From an uncultured Christensenella sp. (lineage in GTDB: Bacteria; Bacillota; Clostridia; Christensenellales; Borkfalkiaceae), in assembly GCA_910579705.1 (NCBI GenBank), contig CAJTUI010000006.1, forward strand, positions 65,383 through 129,382: 64,000 nucleotides of DNA. The letters run 5' to 3'. Under the pieces are notes generated by a model that had not been told where the DNA came from, ran no database searches, and worked only from the letters and a program-made list of their open reading frames with translations. The translations under genes were made by a program, and so were the position numbers. The stretch's first letter is position 1. Each line of letters opens with the position of its first letter. This document shows, piece by piece, positions 15,566-24,735 of this stretch.

Positions 15566-17165
15566 CTAATCCTTTATTATTTTAAACAACATAACAAATA
15601 AATTTGCTACTTCTGCTGAAATAAGTGTTTGTCCTATCATTTTTAAGCCAAATTGCTTTGTGAAATAGCTTAAAAATTTTTTAGGAACGAACCAGCCCGA
15701 ATTAATACGAATTAATTTTCCTGCTGTTAAATTTGCAAAATAATTCATAGTTCCGTTCAAAAAAGTATCTCCGACTATTTTTCTTACAGAACCTACGATA
15801 TTTTCTGTACTTATCTCTTTATCGCCGTAAATATAGTCTAACACTTCAAGCGTAGTAGAATAAACGGCTGCTGAAATATAACTTGCAGATTTTATTCCCG
15901 CACCTTTTGTCAAACCTAAAATAAAACCAGCCGTAGCGCCAGCAGCAAAGCCTGCTATCATTCCTTTAATTAGTTCTTTTACACTAAAATCGCCTTCACT
16001 ATTAACAGCATAATCAATTAATCCGCCTATTGCTCCGACAATAGCTCCAAACACTGTAGTTAAAAATGTAAACCAAAAATGTCCCGTTGGGTCAACATAC
16101 ATTACAGGATTGTTATTACAATAAGCGTATAGGTTAAGGCCGTTTATCGTTTCGGGGTCGGCATAATCAAGGCTGTCAATATTGATAAACCTGCCAATCT
16201 GCGGGTCATAGTATCGCGATTTAAGGAAATACAGGCCCGTTTCTTCGTCGTAATAGTATCCGCGGTATCTGAACGGGTTGCGTTTTGCAAGCGTTTCATC
16301 TCCCGTCCATTTATGGTTCCCCCAAGCGTCGTAACAATATTCTACCACAACCGCCCTGCTACTGTCAAGTATGGCCGTTATATTGCCCTGCGCGTCCTTA
16401 CGGTATACGTATTGCTCGTTTTACTTGAACCCCAAAAGTCCCGTTATGTCGTAGAAATACTCCATTACCGAACCTTCCGCTATCAGTCGGTCGTTGCTGT
16501 CGTATACGTAATTTATATCATTTTTCGCTGTTCTTCGGCCCTGCGCGTCATACCTGAACTTGTTTGTCCCGTATTCTACCAGTTTCCTGCCGCGCTCCCA
16601 TTTAAGTGCGTTACCGCGATATGTAAGCGGATTCCCCACTTTGTCGTACGTGATACTTTCCCCGCCGCAATTTTCCAGCCTGTCCTTTTCATACGTATAC
16701 GCCTCTACGCTACCCGTGCCCGTCGTATGACTTTCCAAAGTAAATGCACACTCTTCTTTGGACACTATATTTCCGTTGTTATCGTACGCATAGAACCAAC
16801 TTTTATTGAAGTCCTTGTTGTCCTCGCGTATCAGTCTGCCCAAAGCGTCGTAGCCGTATCTTGCACGCATTTCTCTTTTTCTGTCTATCTGACTGATATT
16901 TCCGTTTTCGTCATAATGATACCGAATGAACGAGCCGTTATGCGTTATGCTAAGCGGCATTGCCGTTGCGTGGTCGTTTACTTTTACATAACTTACGCTT
17001 TCACGGTCTATCGTTACACTGCCTATTTTGACTGTTTTTCCTTTATATCGTCCGTCCGTATCTATACCGAAGTCTAAGTTATACCCGCCTGTATTCATTA
17101 ACTTCACATAGTCCGCCGCTTTGCCTGCATATACAAATCTGTCCGTTCTTGTTACTTCGCCGCTG
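15566..17165 (-). pseudogene. Orphan Rhs C-terminal cassette with in-frame stop
   Basis: A second copy of the last YD repeats and the Rhs core (RYRGYYYDEETGLYFLKSRY, then YDPQIGRFINIDS) with a different tip. The reading frame runs from a point just after a hairpin at 17175-17205, with no start codon or ribosome site. It is broken by TAA at 16421-16423 and then continues in the same frame to 15566. Compared with the intact gene, TACGGA has lost three bases and become TAA. The tip (about 150 residues after YVDPTG) is Gly/Ala-rich and hydrophobic (GAIVGAIGGLIDYAV, then GFAAGATAGFILGL), followed by a GWFVPKKFLSYFTKQFGLK end. It is probably an untranslated donor cassette for tip exchange. Confidence 0.8.
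16088..17165. repeat. Direct repeat copy 1 (Rhs core segment)
   Basis: About 1.08 kb matching 18162-19240 closely in the same orientation, with scattered substitutions, one 3-base deletion near 16422 and a divergent patch at about 17090-17145. Homology stops at the YVDP codons, exactly where Rhs tips change. Confidence 0.85.
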
Positions 17166-17174
17166 AAATAAGTA

Positions 17175-17205
17175 TAAAAATAACCCGCAGAATATCCGCG
17201 GGTTA
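17175..17205 (-). terminator. Terminator separating the zincin gene from the orphan cassette
   Basis: TAACCCGC (17181-17188) pairs with GCGGGTTA (17198-17205). On the minus strand the hairpin is followed by TTTTTA. It lies twelve bases beyond the zincin stop and ten bases before cassette homology begins. Confidence 0.75.
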
Positions 17206-17216
17206 CTTTTAAAAAG

Positions 17217-17672
17217 TTAAACCTTACAATAATTATAGAATTCTGAAACGATATAATTTGCCCACCTAGTTGCCGTAACTTCTAAACTACGAGCTGTTTT
17301 CTCTTTTTCCTCATAGAAATACCATTGAAAATAATGAGTAAGTTCGTGAGCAATAGTAAGAAAAACATTATACTCGTCTAATTGTGAATTTATTTTTACA
17401 GCCACTCTAATTTCTGGATAATGCCTTTTTTTATATTCATCGTTTGCATAAAAAATACCATAATATTTATGTCCGTCAACTGCCTTGAAATACGAGCAAT
17501 CAATAAATTTAATGTTAATTCTAATTGGAAACCAGTAACATTTTACAAGCCAATAACAAAATTTTCTACAGGCAAATTTTTCTTGAATAGTTATTCCATT
17601 TGTAAAATGCAATCTAATCCCTTTTACTGCACTATCATTATAAGATTGTTTTTCATTCTTCGAAATCCACAT
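17217..17672 (-). CDS. HELTH zincin-type putative metalloprotease in the immunity slot
   Basis: 151 residues. The sequence LTIAHELTHYFQW carries a HExxH zinc motif near residue 109, and an acidic residue ~20 positions downstream (SLEVTATRWANYI) could be the third ligand, as in gluzincins. The N-terminal half is basic with several aromatic residues (FPIRINIKF, KYYGIFYANDEY). It overlaps the end of the giant Rhs gene by 20 bases, the position where an immunity gene is expected. It could be an immunity protein, a tip-processing protease, or a second toxin. No good ribosome site was found; the start is uncertain. Confidence 0.65.
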   Translation of the reverse strand: MWISKNEKQSYNDSAVKGIRLHFTNGITIQEKFACRKFCYWLVKCYWFPIRINIKFIDCSYFKAVDGHKYYGIFYANDEYKKRHYPEIRVAVKINSQLDEYNVFLTIAHELTHYFQWYFYEEKEKTARSLEVTATRWANYIVSEFYNYCKV

Positions 17673-20600
17673 TAAAATATCTAAAATTCCTATATAATAT
17701 TAAAAAATTTAACCAAAAAATCATTTTCAAGTACTTTCTATGATCTCTACCGGGAGTATGATGTTTAAGAGGTGGAATTCTTCTACGGCCTCCCCTTTCT
17801 TCCCAATTATCTTTTTTCCTTGCTTTGTTTTTTCTTTCTCTACCTGTCTTTTTCTGTCCAGGGCGCTTATTGGGATCAGAATTACCCTTATTCTTTGCCT
17901 GCACATAATTAAGTACAAAGCTATCGGCTAAACCAGAAGTAGCTATCGTCAGATTATCAAATATACCTGACTTTTCGATAATACCAATTTTATTAGTATT
18001 AAATTCGAAATCAAAATATAAATCCCCGACCCAGTTACTAATATTATTAATTGTTTTCTCTATAGGGTGGAATACTATTTCAACTGCTGCACCTATGCCA
18101 AGCACTCCCAATGTGCTTAATGCTATTGTTGCTCCTATGGAAATCAAAAATGTTCCGTACGGGTCAACATACATTACCGGATTATTCAAGCAATATGCGT
18201 ACAGATTTAAGCCGTTCAGCAACTCAGGAGCAATATAACATACGCTGTCAATATTGATAAACCTGCCAATCTTCGGGTCATAGTATCGCGATTTAAGGAA
18301 ATACAGGCCTGTTTCCTCGTCGTAATAGTATCCGCGGTATCTGAACGGGTTCCGCTTTGCAAGCGTTTCATCTCCCGTCCATTTATGGTTTCCCCAAGCA
18401 TCGTAATAGTATTCTACCACAACCGCTCCGCTACTGTCAAGTATGGCCGTTATATTGCCCTGCGCGTCCTTACGGTATACATATTGCTCGTTTCCGTACT
18501 TGAACCCCATAAGTCCCGTTATGTCGTAGAAATACTCCATTACCGAGCCTTCCGCTATCAGTCGGTCGTTACTGTCGTATACGTAATTTATTCCGTTCTT
18601 CGCTGTCCTGCGGCCCTGTGCGTCATACCTGAACTTGTTTGTCCCGTATTCTACCAGTTTTCTGCCGCGCTCCCATTTAAGCGCGTTTCCGCGATATGTA
18701 AGCGGATTCCCCACTTTGTCGTACGTAATACTTTCACCGCCGTAATTTTCCAGCCTGTCCTTTTCATACGTATACGCCTCTACGCTACCCGTGCCCGACG
18801 TATGACTTTCCAAAGTAAACGCACACTCTTCCTTGGACACTATATTTCCGTTGTTATCGTATGCATAGAACCAACTTTTATTGAAGTCCTTGTTGTCCTC
18901 GCGTATCAGTCTGCCCAAAGTGTCGTAACCGTATCTCGCGTACATTACTCTGTCCTTGTCTATCTGACTGATATTTCCGTTTTCGTCGTAAGTATACTGA
19001 ATGAACGAGTCGTTATGCGCTATACTCAACGGCATTACCGTTGCGTGGTCGTTTACTTTAACATAACTTACGCTTTCACTGTCTATTTGTTTGCTACCTA
19101 TTCTTACGGTTTTACCTATATACCTTCCGCCCGTGTCATACCCGAACCTGAGATTATAATCGCCTGTTTTCATTGCAACTACATTGAAAGTTGAACTACT
19201 TGTATAGCTATAAGCATCTTCCCTTGTTACTTCGCCGCTGTACTGCACCTTTGATAGTAACCCTCTGTCGTTATACGTATACTTTTCCTTGTTCATTACT
19301 TCCGGTTTCATTTCCGTATAACTCAACCTGTTTCCGAAATCATCGTACTCGTATACGTAATTGGTATTTGTCAGCTTGTCTGTTACTCCGGCAAGGTTAC
19401 CGCTATTATCGTAATATCTCTGTAATATCAGCTTTCCGTTATAGTACGCCTCTTCGCTTTGGCCGTATGCGTCCGCAAGCGCCATAAACGCTTCGCCGTT
19501 TGCGTTGGTTACTATTACTTCGTCTCCGAATCCTTTGCCCATTCTTATGTTTTCGTAATATCTATAACTTTCATAATCTTTTCCGTCCAGCTTTATTTTT
19601 AACGGTCTGTGCTTTGCGTCGTACTCGAACTCTATTAAATTGCCTTTGCTACTATCCAGCTTACTTATATTTTCGCCTTTATACGCTATCCAGTTCGCAT
19701 TCTCGCTGCCCGAGGCCGTTCCGTAAAGCTTTTCGACTTTATGTTCGCCATTATATACATAGTTATAAATATTGTTGTTCGGCGCCTTTACCGTTTCAAT
19801 AAGATTGGTGCCTTTTTTATAACTTGTCTGCACATAGTTCTCGCCCGTAGGGTCGTACTCCTTCACAAGCTGTCTGTTTGCATTGAATTCCTTTTCGGTA
19901 AAATATATTTCACCCGCGTCGGTATACGTCTTTACCTTATTCACGCAACCGTGCTCGTCATAGCCGTATTCTTCCGTCTTTACGTAATCCGTCTGCTCCG
20001 CAGTTTCTCCCGCCTTGGATATGACCGTCGTCGTCTTTTTTGCAAGCAACCCCGTCGTTTCGTCGTAGGTATAGTCCGTTATATATTTGTTTACATACGA
20101 CTGTTCTTTCGACATAAACGTTTCCGTCGTTCTTTCCTGCAACATTTTCATTTCGCGGTCATATTCGTAATCCGTTATAGTGCTTTTTATTACGTCTGCC
20201 GTAATAAACTCGTTACTGCGCACTACCTTAATTGGATAGTTATAATCGTTGAAAAGCGTTGTGTTCATTATCTTCTTATCGTTTTTTTCCAAACAATTAT
20301 TCGAGCAACCCAGAGACGCGTTTATGTTATTATAAGTAAACAGCGGACAGTCGTATTTTGTTTTCAAACAAAGCCGTTCCGACTCTTTTAACTGTTCGTA
20401 CGTGAACTTGTTAAGCATATCCGCGCCCAGTTCGGTTACTACCTGTTTCAACTTATCAGGATATTCATAGAACTCCGCTTTTGATACTTTGTGGTTGAAT
20501 ATTTGATAGTATTCTTTCTTCTTTGCGCTGTCGCCGAATACATATTTTTCGCAATTGCCGTTTCTGTCAAAAACGTTGGTTATACGGCTTTCGTTATCGT

Positions 20601-23448
20601 ATTCGAAATAAACGCCCGTCTGTATTTTTTCCGACGCACCTACAGCCGAGCCCGGCACGGAAGTATAGTTTGTTATTTCTTCTATACGCGACTCGAAATC
20701 CGATAACCTTTCGTACTTTATCTGCGTATGCGTGTTGTCCGTACTGATTATGTCGGAAATCGCGCAGGTTTTTGATCCGTCAAACGCCACCTCTTCGTAC
20801 TTAAACGTTACCGTTTTATATGCGTAGCCGTCTATCCGGTCGTTATAATATTTTACCGTTTCAAGTTTTCCCTCTTTATACGCGTACTCCGTTCTGCCAA
20901 GCGCATACTTGATTTTACCGAGATAGCCGTCCGTATTATACTCCAACAGTATTACGTTATTATTTTTGTCAGCAATTCCGTCCAACCTGCCCAACGCGTC
21001 ATACCTCATTTCGGTAAAATGGTTGTATACGTCGATTGCGATAACGAACCGCCCGCTTTCGTTGTAGCCCTTATAAAGCCTTGCGGATTTTAACCAGTGC
21101 ACAGGCAATGTATCGGGATTGTTTTCGGCTTTCAGTTGGCGGTAACGCGGGTTGTTTTCGATTGTTTCGTCCGTCGAATAAAGATACATAAATCCCTGCA
21201 CGATAGCGTTGGTAATTACGACGGGTTTATCGTCGAATAATAAATTTCCGTTTTTGTCATACTTCAATCTCACAAAATCTTTTTCTTCGATTCTGACATA
21301 CTCTCCGTCACTTTCATAATAGTACAGGTTTGTAAACGCGTGTTTCTCGCCCGCCGCATCGGTAAATACCGGAGTTTCAAGGGGGCCGTTAAATTGTTTA
21401 CTGAATTCGAGACGCTCGTATAAATTGAGCCTGAAATTGCGGCCGTAATCGTTGTTACCTATGGCGGGAGCAAATACGTGCGATATGCCTACGTTAAGCA
21501 ACGTTGCGTCAGGAGCTATATCGTTGAAAACAAAAGTGCCGTTACCGCTTAAAACGTCTACCGAAACTGCGGAGTTGCCCGCAAGCTCGAACTCCTTTTT
21601 TTCCGACTCTGTGGCTGATGCCGCCGAAGAGCAATATAACAACTCGAACTCGACAGGTTTTCCGAAGTTCACAAACGAATCAACGTATTCCAGTTCTATT
21701 TTCAGGTTCTCGCCCGCGCCCGCACCTGAAAGTGCCTCCGCCGACAGACTTCCGATATACAGATAGTTTTGTCTTTCCCCCTTGGGCAGAGCGTGCTCTA
21801 TACCGTTAATCTTTATGCGTTTAAATTTATCGTAGTAATCGTCTACACGGTTAAGTTTTAATCGCAACCCCGCTTCTTCCCTGTTTCCGAGAGCTATTTT
21901 TGATAACGGGATAGATATTAATGTTTTAATTTCTCTGTTGTCGGTCTTGTCCACCTGTAAGTATTTTACGGCGCTTAAATCTTCCATCCAACCAGACCAT
22001 ACGCCGCTGTTTTTATTTCTGGTATAGTTCTGTATTTTTATATAGTCGCTGTTTATTCTCTGACCGATAATATTTATAGGGTGTTCAACGGACAAGTTCC
22101 CGCTCTTTATTACAACCTTGGTATCCGTCGGCAGAAGAGCGCCGGCCGGCTCCACCGTAAAACTTTTGACTTCGCTTTCTGCGCCGTATACGTGAATGCC
22201 GTTAAGTACAAGACCCGAAGAATCGAATTTTTCGCCCGCAAAATAACCGGTTTTATTCGCGGGCTTTTTAATACTTAGCGAAGTAATCGCGCCGTACTCA
22301 AAAGTAAACCAACTTTCTACCGCCGAAAAGACTTCGTGCGGGCTGTTGTCTATATATGCGTCGCTTTCCTTATCCAAAAACTCAACCGGATTTTCTATAA
22401 AAAATCTGAAATTTACCGTGCCCGTTTTATCGTAAATCTTCTTTAAAGATATATGATAAACTTCGTCTAAGACACTTACCGGAAACAATCTTTCGTTGGA
22501 GTTCGCCGCGCAGACGTAAGCCGTTACACTGGATTCGTGCGTTTTACCGGGCATATGCAAAATACAATCGTCAAGCATATCCATTGTTTTATTCTTATCT
22601 TTCAACAGCTGTTCGATGTCCACTTCAACGTCGAAATCACCGGATATACGCACGTTCAGAGGAACTCCGCCGTAAAATACGGGCGAGCCGTTTATCCTCG
22701 GTATTTTTATGTATTTGCTTTCAAAGTCTTCAATCGCAACGCCGTAGAAAGGGTCGGCGGGAACGAGTACGTCGTTTATATGAAGTTCCTTGCTATAACC
22801 GTAAGCTTCAACAGTTATGACATTATCTTTCTCGGCCGAAATATTGCCCGTAGAACTGACTTTGAAATTGTTTGTCCGCCATTTTACATTGTTTTCTGTT
22901 ACGGCATAAACTTCCACGCACCTTTCGTCCAGAGCTTCCCCTTCCAGAAATACCGATTTGGTTGAAAGCAGTCTGACCTCTATCGAAGTCAGTTTATATG
23001 TCTTATAGCAACTTTCTATATTTATTGCCTCCGTAGACTGCAATTTGAACTTTGTATCTCCCGTCTTTTCGTAAATTTGGTATATAGGTAAATCAAAGTA
23101 AAATCTGTCGCCAAACATATTGAAAATCAATTCACCGTTTGCGGGGTCATAAATCTTGAAATTACTGAAAGGTATGTCAAAACCGAAACGTAAAATAGTA
23201 TCGCCACTATCAAAAATCGTCTTATCGAACGAGGCGGTGAAACTTCCGCCCGCCCTCAGACTTTTGACGGGAGAACTTAAAACCTCTCCCGCATTATTAT
23301 AATAAGTAAGATACTCAAACCCGCTTATATCAGGCTCTCTCACATCATATGCTGATATTTCCTCTGTCTTTGTTTGCTCTTCCGCGTTAAGTTCCGCGGC
23401 CATTACCTGCAACTTTTCGATAAATTCGTTAATTTTATTCTTGTTCAT
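17653..23448 (-). CDS. Giant Rhs/YD-repeat polymorphic toxin
   Basis: 1931 residues with no N-terminal signal peptide. The start overlaps the holin-like gene by ATGA and follows AAGGAG. Residues ~160-250 and ~390-470 resemble bacterial Ig-like group-3 domains (YFAGEKFDSSGLVLNG). YD repeats run from about 800 to 1690. The Rhs core sits near 1695-1760 (RYRGYYYDEETGLYFLKSRY). The last ~170 residues form a variable tip that begins hydrophobic and ends very basic (KRPGQKKTGRERKNKARKKD, then HHTPGRDHRKY), suggesting a nucleic-acid-acting toxin. The final ~23 residues overlap the next gene and are hydrophobic. Rhs shells normally encapsulate and release the tip. The toxin family is not recognised. 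Confidence 0.9.
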   Translation of the reverse strand: MNKNKINEFIEKLQVMAAELNAEEQTKTEEISAYDVREPDISGFEYLTYYNNAGEVLSSPVKSLRAGGSFTASFDKTIFDSGDTILRFGFDIPFSNFKIYDPANGELIFNMFGDRFYFDLPIYQIYEKTGDTKFKLQSTEAINIESCYKTYKLTSIEVRLLSTKSVFLEGEALDERCVEVYAVTENNVKWRTNNFKVSSTGNISAEKDNVITVEAYGYSKELHINDVLVPADPFYGVAIEDFESKYIKIPRINGSPVFYGGVPLNVRISGDFDVEVDIEQLLKDKNKTMDMLDDCILHMPGKTHESSVTAYVCAANSNERLFPVSVLDEVYHISLKKIYDKTGTVNFRFFIENPVEFLDKESDAYIDNSPHEVFSAVESWFTFEYGAITSLSIKKPANKTGYFAGEKFDSSGLVLNGIHVYGAESEVKSFTVEPAGALLPTDTKVVIKSGNLSVEHPINIIGQRINSDYIKIQNYTRNKNSGVWSGWMEDLSAVKYLQVDKTDNREIKTLISIPLSKIALGNREEAGLRLKLNRVDDYYDKFKRIKINGIEHALPKGERQNYLYIGSLSAEALSGAGAGENLKIELEYVDSFVNFGKPVEFELLYCSSAASATESEKKEFELAGNSAVSVDVLSGNGTFVFNDIAPDATLLNVGISHVFAPAIGNNDYGRNFRLNLYERLEFSKQFNGPLETPVFTDAAGEKHAFTNLYYYESDGEYVRIEEKDFVRLKYDKNGNLLFDDKPVVITNAIVQGFMYLYSTDETIENNPRYRQLKAENNPDTLPVHWLKSARLYKGYNESGRFVIAIDVYNHFTEMRYDALGRLDGIADKNNNVILLEYNTDGYLGKIKYALGRTEYAYKEGKLETVKYYNDRIDGYAYKTVTFKYEEVAFDGSKTCAISDIISTDNTHTQIKYERLSDFESRIEEITNYTSVPGSAVGASEKIQTGVYFEYDNESRITNVFDRNGNCEKYVFGDSAKKKEYYQIFNHKVSKAEFYEYPDKLKQVVTELGADMLNKFTYEQLKESERLCLKTKYDCPLFTYNNINASLGCSNNCLEKNDKKIMNTTLFNDYNYPIKVVRSNEFITADVIKSTITDYEYDREMKMLQERTTETFMSKEQSYVNKYITDYTYDETTGLLAKKTTTVISKAGETAEQTDYVKTEEYGYDEHGCVNKVKTYTDAGEIYFTEKEFNANRQLVKEYDPTGENYVQTSYKKGTNLIETVKAPNNNIYNYVYNGEHKVEKLYGTASGSENANWIAYKGENISKLDSSKGNLIEFEYDAKHRPLKIKLDGKDYESYRYYENIRMGKGFGDEVIVTNANGEAFMALADAYGQSEEAYYNGKLILQRYYDNSGNLAGVTDKLTNTNYVYEYDDFGNRLSYTEMKPEVMNKEKYTYNDRGLLSKVQYSGEVTREDAYSYTSSSTFNVVAMKTGDYNLRFGYDTGGRYIGKTVRIGSKQIDSESVSYVKVNDHATVMPLSIAHNDSFIQYTYDENGNISQIDKDRVMYARYGYDTLGRLIREDNKDFNKSWFYAYDNNGNIVSKEECAFTLESHTSGTGSVEAYTYEKDRLENYGGESITYDKVGNPLTYRGNALKWERGRKLVEYGTNKFRYDAQGRRTAKNGINYVYDSNDRLIAEGSVMEYFYDITGLMGFKYGNEQYVYRKDAQGNITAILDSSGAVVVEYYYDAWGNHKWTGDETLAKRNPFRYRGYYYDEETGLYFLKSRYYDPKIGRFINIDSVCYIAPELLNGLNLYAYCLNNPVMYVDPYGTFLISIGATIALSTLGVLGIGAAVEIVFHPIEKTINNISNWVGDLYFDFEFNTNKIGIIEKSGIFDNLTIATSGLADSFVLNYVQAKNKGNSDPNKRPGQKKTGRERKNKARKKDNWEERGGRRRIPPLKHHTPGRDHRKYLKMIFWLNFLILYRNFRYFNVDFEE
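18162..19240. repeat. Direct repeat copy 2 (Rhs core segment)
   Basis: The intact-gene counterpart of 16088-17165. Together they form two ~1.08 kb direct repeats about 1 kb apart, a substrate for recombination that would swap the tip and delete the zincin gene. Confidence 0.85.
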
Positions 23449-23789
23449 TTTTGTTCTCCTTTATTTCTATTTGAATTGATTTTTTTCGAAAGCTTTATAA
23501 GCTCTTCGATTTTTGCGGAAATTTCCTCCGCGTTGAAATCCAGTTTCTGTTCCGCCGCAAGCCTGTCCAGCTTAGTCAGAACGAACTGTTTCTTCTCCTC
23601 GCCCGTATAGTGCGCAAAGCTTTCCGCCACTTGCATTATCGGAGCGATTGCATCTGCCAGCACAGAACTTTCTCTGAGCTTTTTGTGTTTTTTAAAACTC
23701 AATATAACTTTGATAATCAATACCGTACAAGTTATAAACAAACTCAAAGCCGTTCCCGCCAGCGACAAAATTAATCGTGCCTGTTCCAT
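23445..23789 (-). CDS. Holin-LLH-like small membrane protein, first gene of the Rhs operon
   Basis: 114 residues. One strong hydrophobic segment is at about 7-30; then comes a basic patch and a helical, amphipathic tail (AIAPIMQVAESFAHYTGEEK, then VLTKLDRLAAEQKLDF, then ISAKIEELIKLSKKIN). This layout (N-terminal membrane helix, a Gln/Glu-rich helix, T/SGEEKK and a closing IEELI helix) is that of phage holins of the LLH superfamily. It starts after AAGGAG and its TGA overlaps the ATG of the Rhs gene, so the two are translationally coupled. The match is by layout only; a simple membrane-anchored accessory protein is possible. Confidence 0.6.
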   Translation of the reverse strand: MEQARLILSLAGTALSLFITCTVLIIKVILSFKKHKKLRESSVLADAIAPIMQVAESFAHYTGEEKKQFVLTKLDRLAAEQKLDFNAEEISAKIEELIKLSKKINSNRNKGEQK

Positions 23790-23830
23790 CTCTGTCTCCT
23801 TTTTTATTTTTTAAACATATGTTTATACTT

Positions 23831-23864
23831 ATTGTACCGCATATATATGACTAATTCAGTCATA
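23831..23864 (-). promoter_or_regulatory. Rhs operon promoter with overlapping palindrome
   Basis: Minus strand: -10 TACAAT (23831-23836) and a weak -35 CTGAAT (23854-23859) 17 bases away. The perfect inverted repeat TATGACT-AATTC-AGTCATA (23846-23864) covers the -35 box, as expected for a repressor site. A 12-bp palindrome AAACATATGTTT lies at 23812-23823, between the promoter and start codon. Confidence 0.45.
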
Positions 23865-23924
23865 ATTAAAAAAATAAATATACTGATTTTTAAAATAAAA
23901 ACGTACTTTTTTCACACATCGTGA

Positions 23925-23956
23925 AAAAGGTGGCGGCCGTTCGGCCGCCACCTTTT
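23925..23956. terminator. Strong intergenic hairpin, upstream of the Rhs operon
   Basis: A perfect 14-bp stem, AAAAGGTGGCGGCC (23925-23938) with GGCCGCCACCTTTT (23943-23956) around GTTC. It has T-runs on both sides and lies in series with the next hairpin, so it insulates the Rhs locus from read-through. Confidence 0.75.
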
Positions 23957-23970
23957 CCAAATAAAAAATT

Positions 23971-23994
23971 CCGTCCGCGGTGTTCCGCGGACGG
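23971..23994 (-). terminator. Terminator of the SSB-like gene
   Basis: CCGTCCGCGG (23971-23980) and CCGCGGACGG (23985-23994) around TGTT. The minus-strand product continues into TTTTTTAT (23961-23970). It starts six bases after the SSB-like stop. Confidence 0.85.
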
Positions 23995-23999
23995 GTTTG

Positions 24000-24689
24000 T
24001 TACTGTTCGTTAGGTTCGTATGTTCTCGGGGTTGAATACAAATCAAATTCCTGCTCGATATCGAATTCGGAATCGTCGTCAAACGCCGCGAGCTTTGAAA
24101 TGGAAACTTCGTAAGCGGTCATTGCCACAAAGCTTTCGTCCTGTTGCTTTTTCTGGTATTCGCGGCTCTGGATTCTGCCCGAAAGCGCCACCCTGTCGCC
24201 CACCGACAGGTTGCGTACGAACCGCGCGTTCCTGCCCCAGGCTATTGCAGGTATATAGTCCGATTTGTTATAACTGCGGTTAACGGCTATAAGCAGGTCG
24301 GCTATTTCCCTGTTGAAAGGCGTCGTCCTGTAAACGGGCGGTTTACAGATATAGCCCGAAAGCACTATCGAGTTGGGATTTTTACCGGGCTGCGTTTCAA
24401 GCAGCTCCCTTACGAAAACCGTAAGCATAAGCCGCGATTTGCCGCCTTCGAGCTTGTTGTACGAGCGGAACTGTCCCAGTGCGCAGATATAACCGCCGGG
24501 TTTCATATCCTCGGTCATAATCCGCTCCGATACGGTAACGGGCAATACGTCCGACTGGCCCGAAAGGCGCATAACCTTAACGAAAAATTCGTAGAACCCC
24601 TCTCCGTACACCTCGTGCGAAAACACCGCTTCCGACACTATTTCGCCGTAAATGTAAACCTTGTTGTTTTTCTCCGTGTTGTAATTCAT
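24000..24689 (-). CDS. Single-stranded DNA-binding-like protein with two OB folds
   Basis: 229 residues. Two successive OB-fold units can be seen: VYIYGEIVSEAVFSHEVYGE to about residue 95, and SIVLSGYICKPPVYRTTPFN with IPAIAWGRNARFV to about residue 195, the second like the classic SSB segment (aromatics in the strand before a WGR-type turn). The C-terminus is acidic but ends in EPNEQ, not the DDDIPF-type SSB tail, so partner binding through that tail is unlikely. It is not the housekeeping SSB by these features; role in recombination or repair is possible. Confidence 0.75.
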   Translation of the reverse strand: MNYNTEKNNKVYIYGEIVSEAVFSHEVYGEGFYEFFVKVMRLSGQSDVLPVTVSERIMTEDMKPGGYICALGQFRSYNKLEGGKSRLMLTVFVRELLETQPGKNPNSIVLSGYICKPPVYRTTPFNREIADLLIAVNRSYNKSDYIPAIAWGRNARFVRNLSVGDRVALSGRIQSREYQKKQQDESFVAMTAYEVSISKLAAFDDDSEFDIEQEFDLYSTPRTYEPNEQ

Positions 24690-24735
24690 CTATGCCTCCT
24701 AAAAAAGTATTTCGGTATCGGGTATTTCATTCCGC

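Noticed and set aside
15566..17107. Two separate genes rather than one broken Rhs cassette
   Set aside because: The parts are in the same frame around a single TAA at 16421, and alignment with the intact copy explains the stop by a three-base loss.
17727..17918. 63-codon frame overlapping the Rhs tip in another frame
   Set aside because: It lies wholly inside the Rhs C-terminus, has no ribosome site, and the Rhs frame carries the meaningful basic motif.
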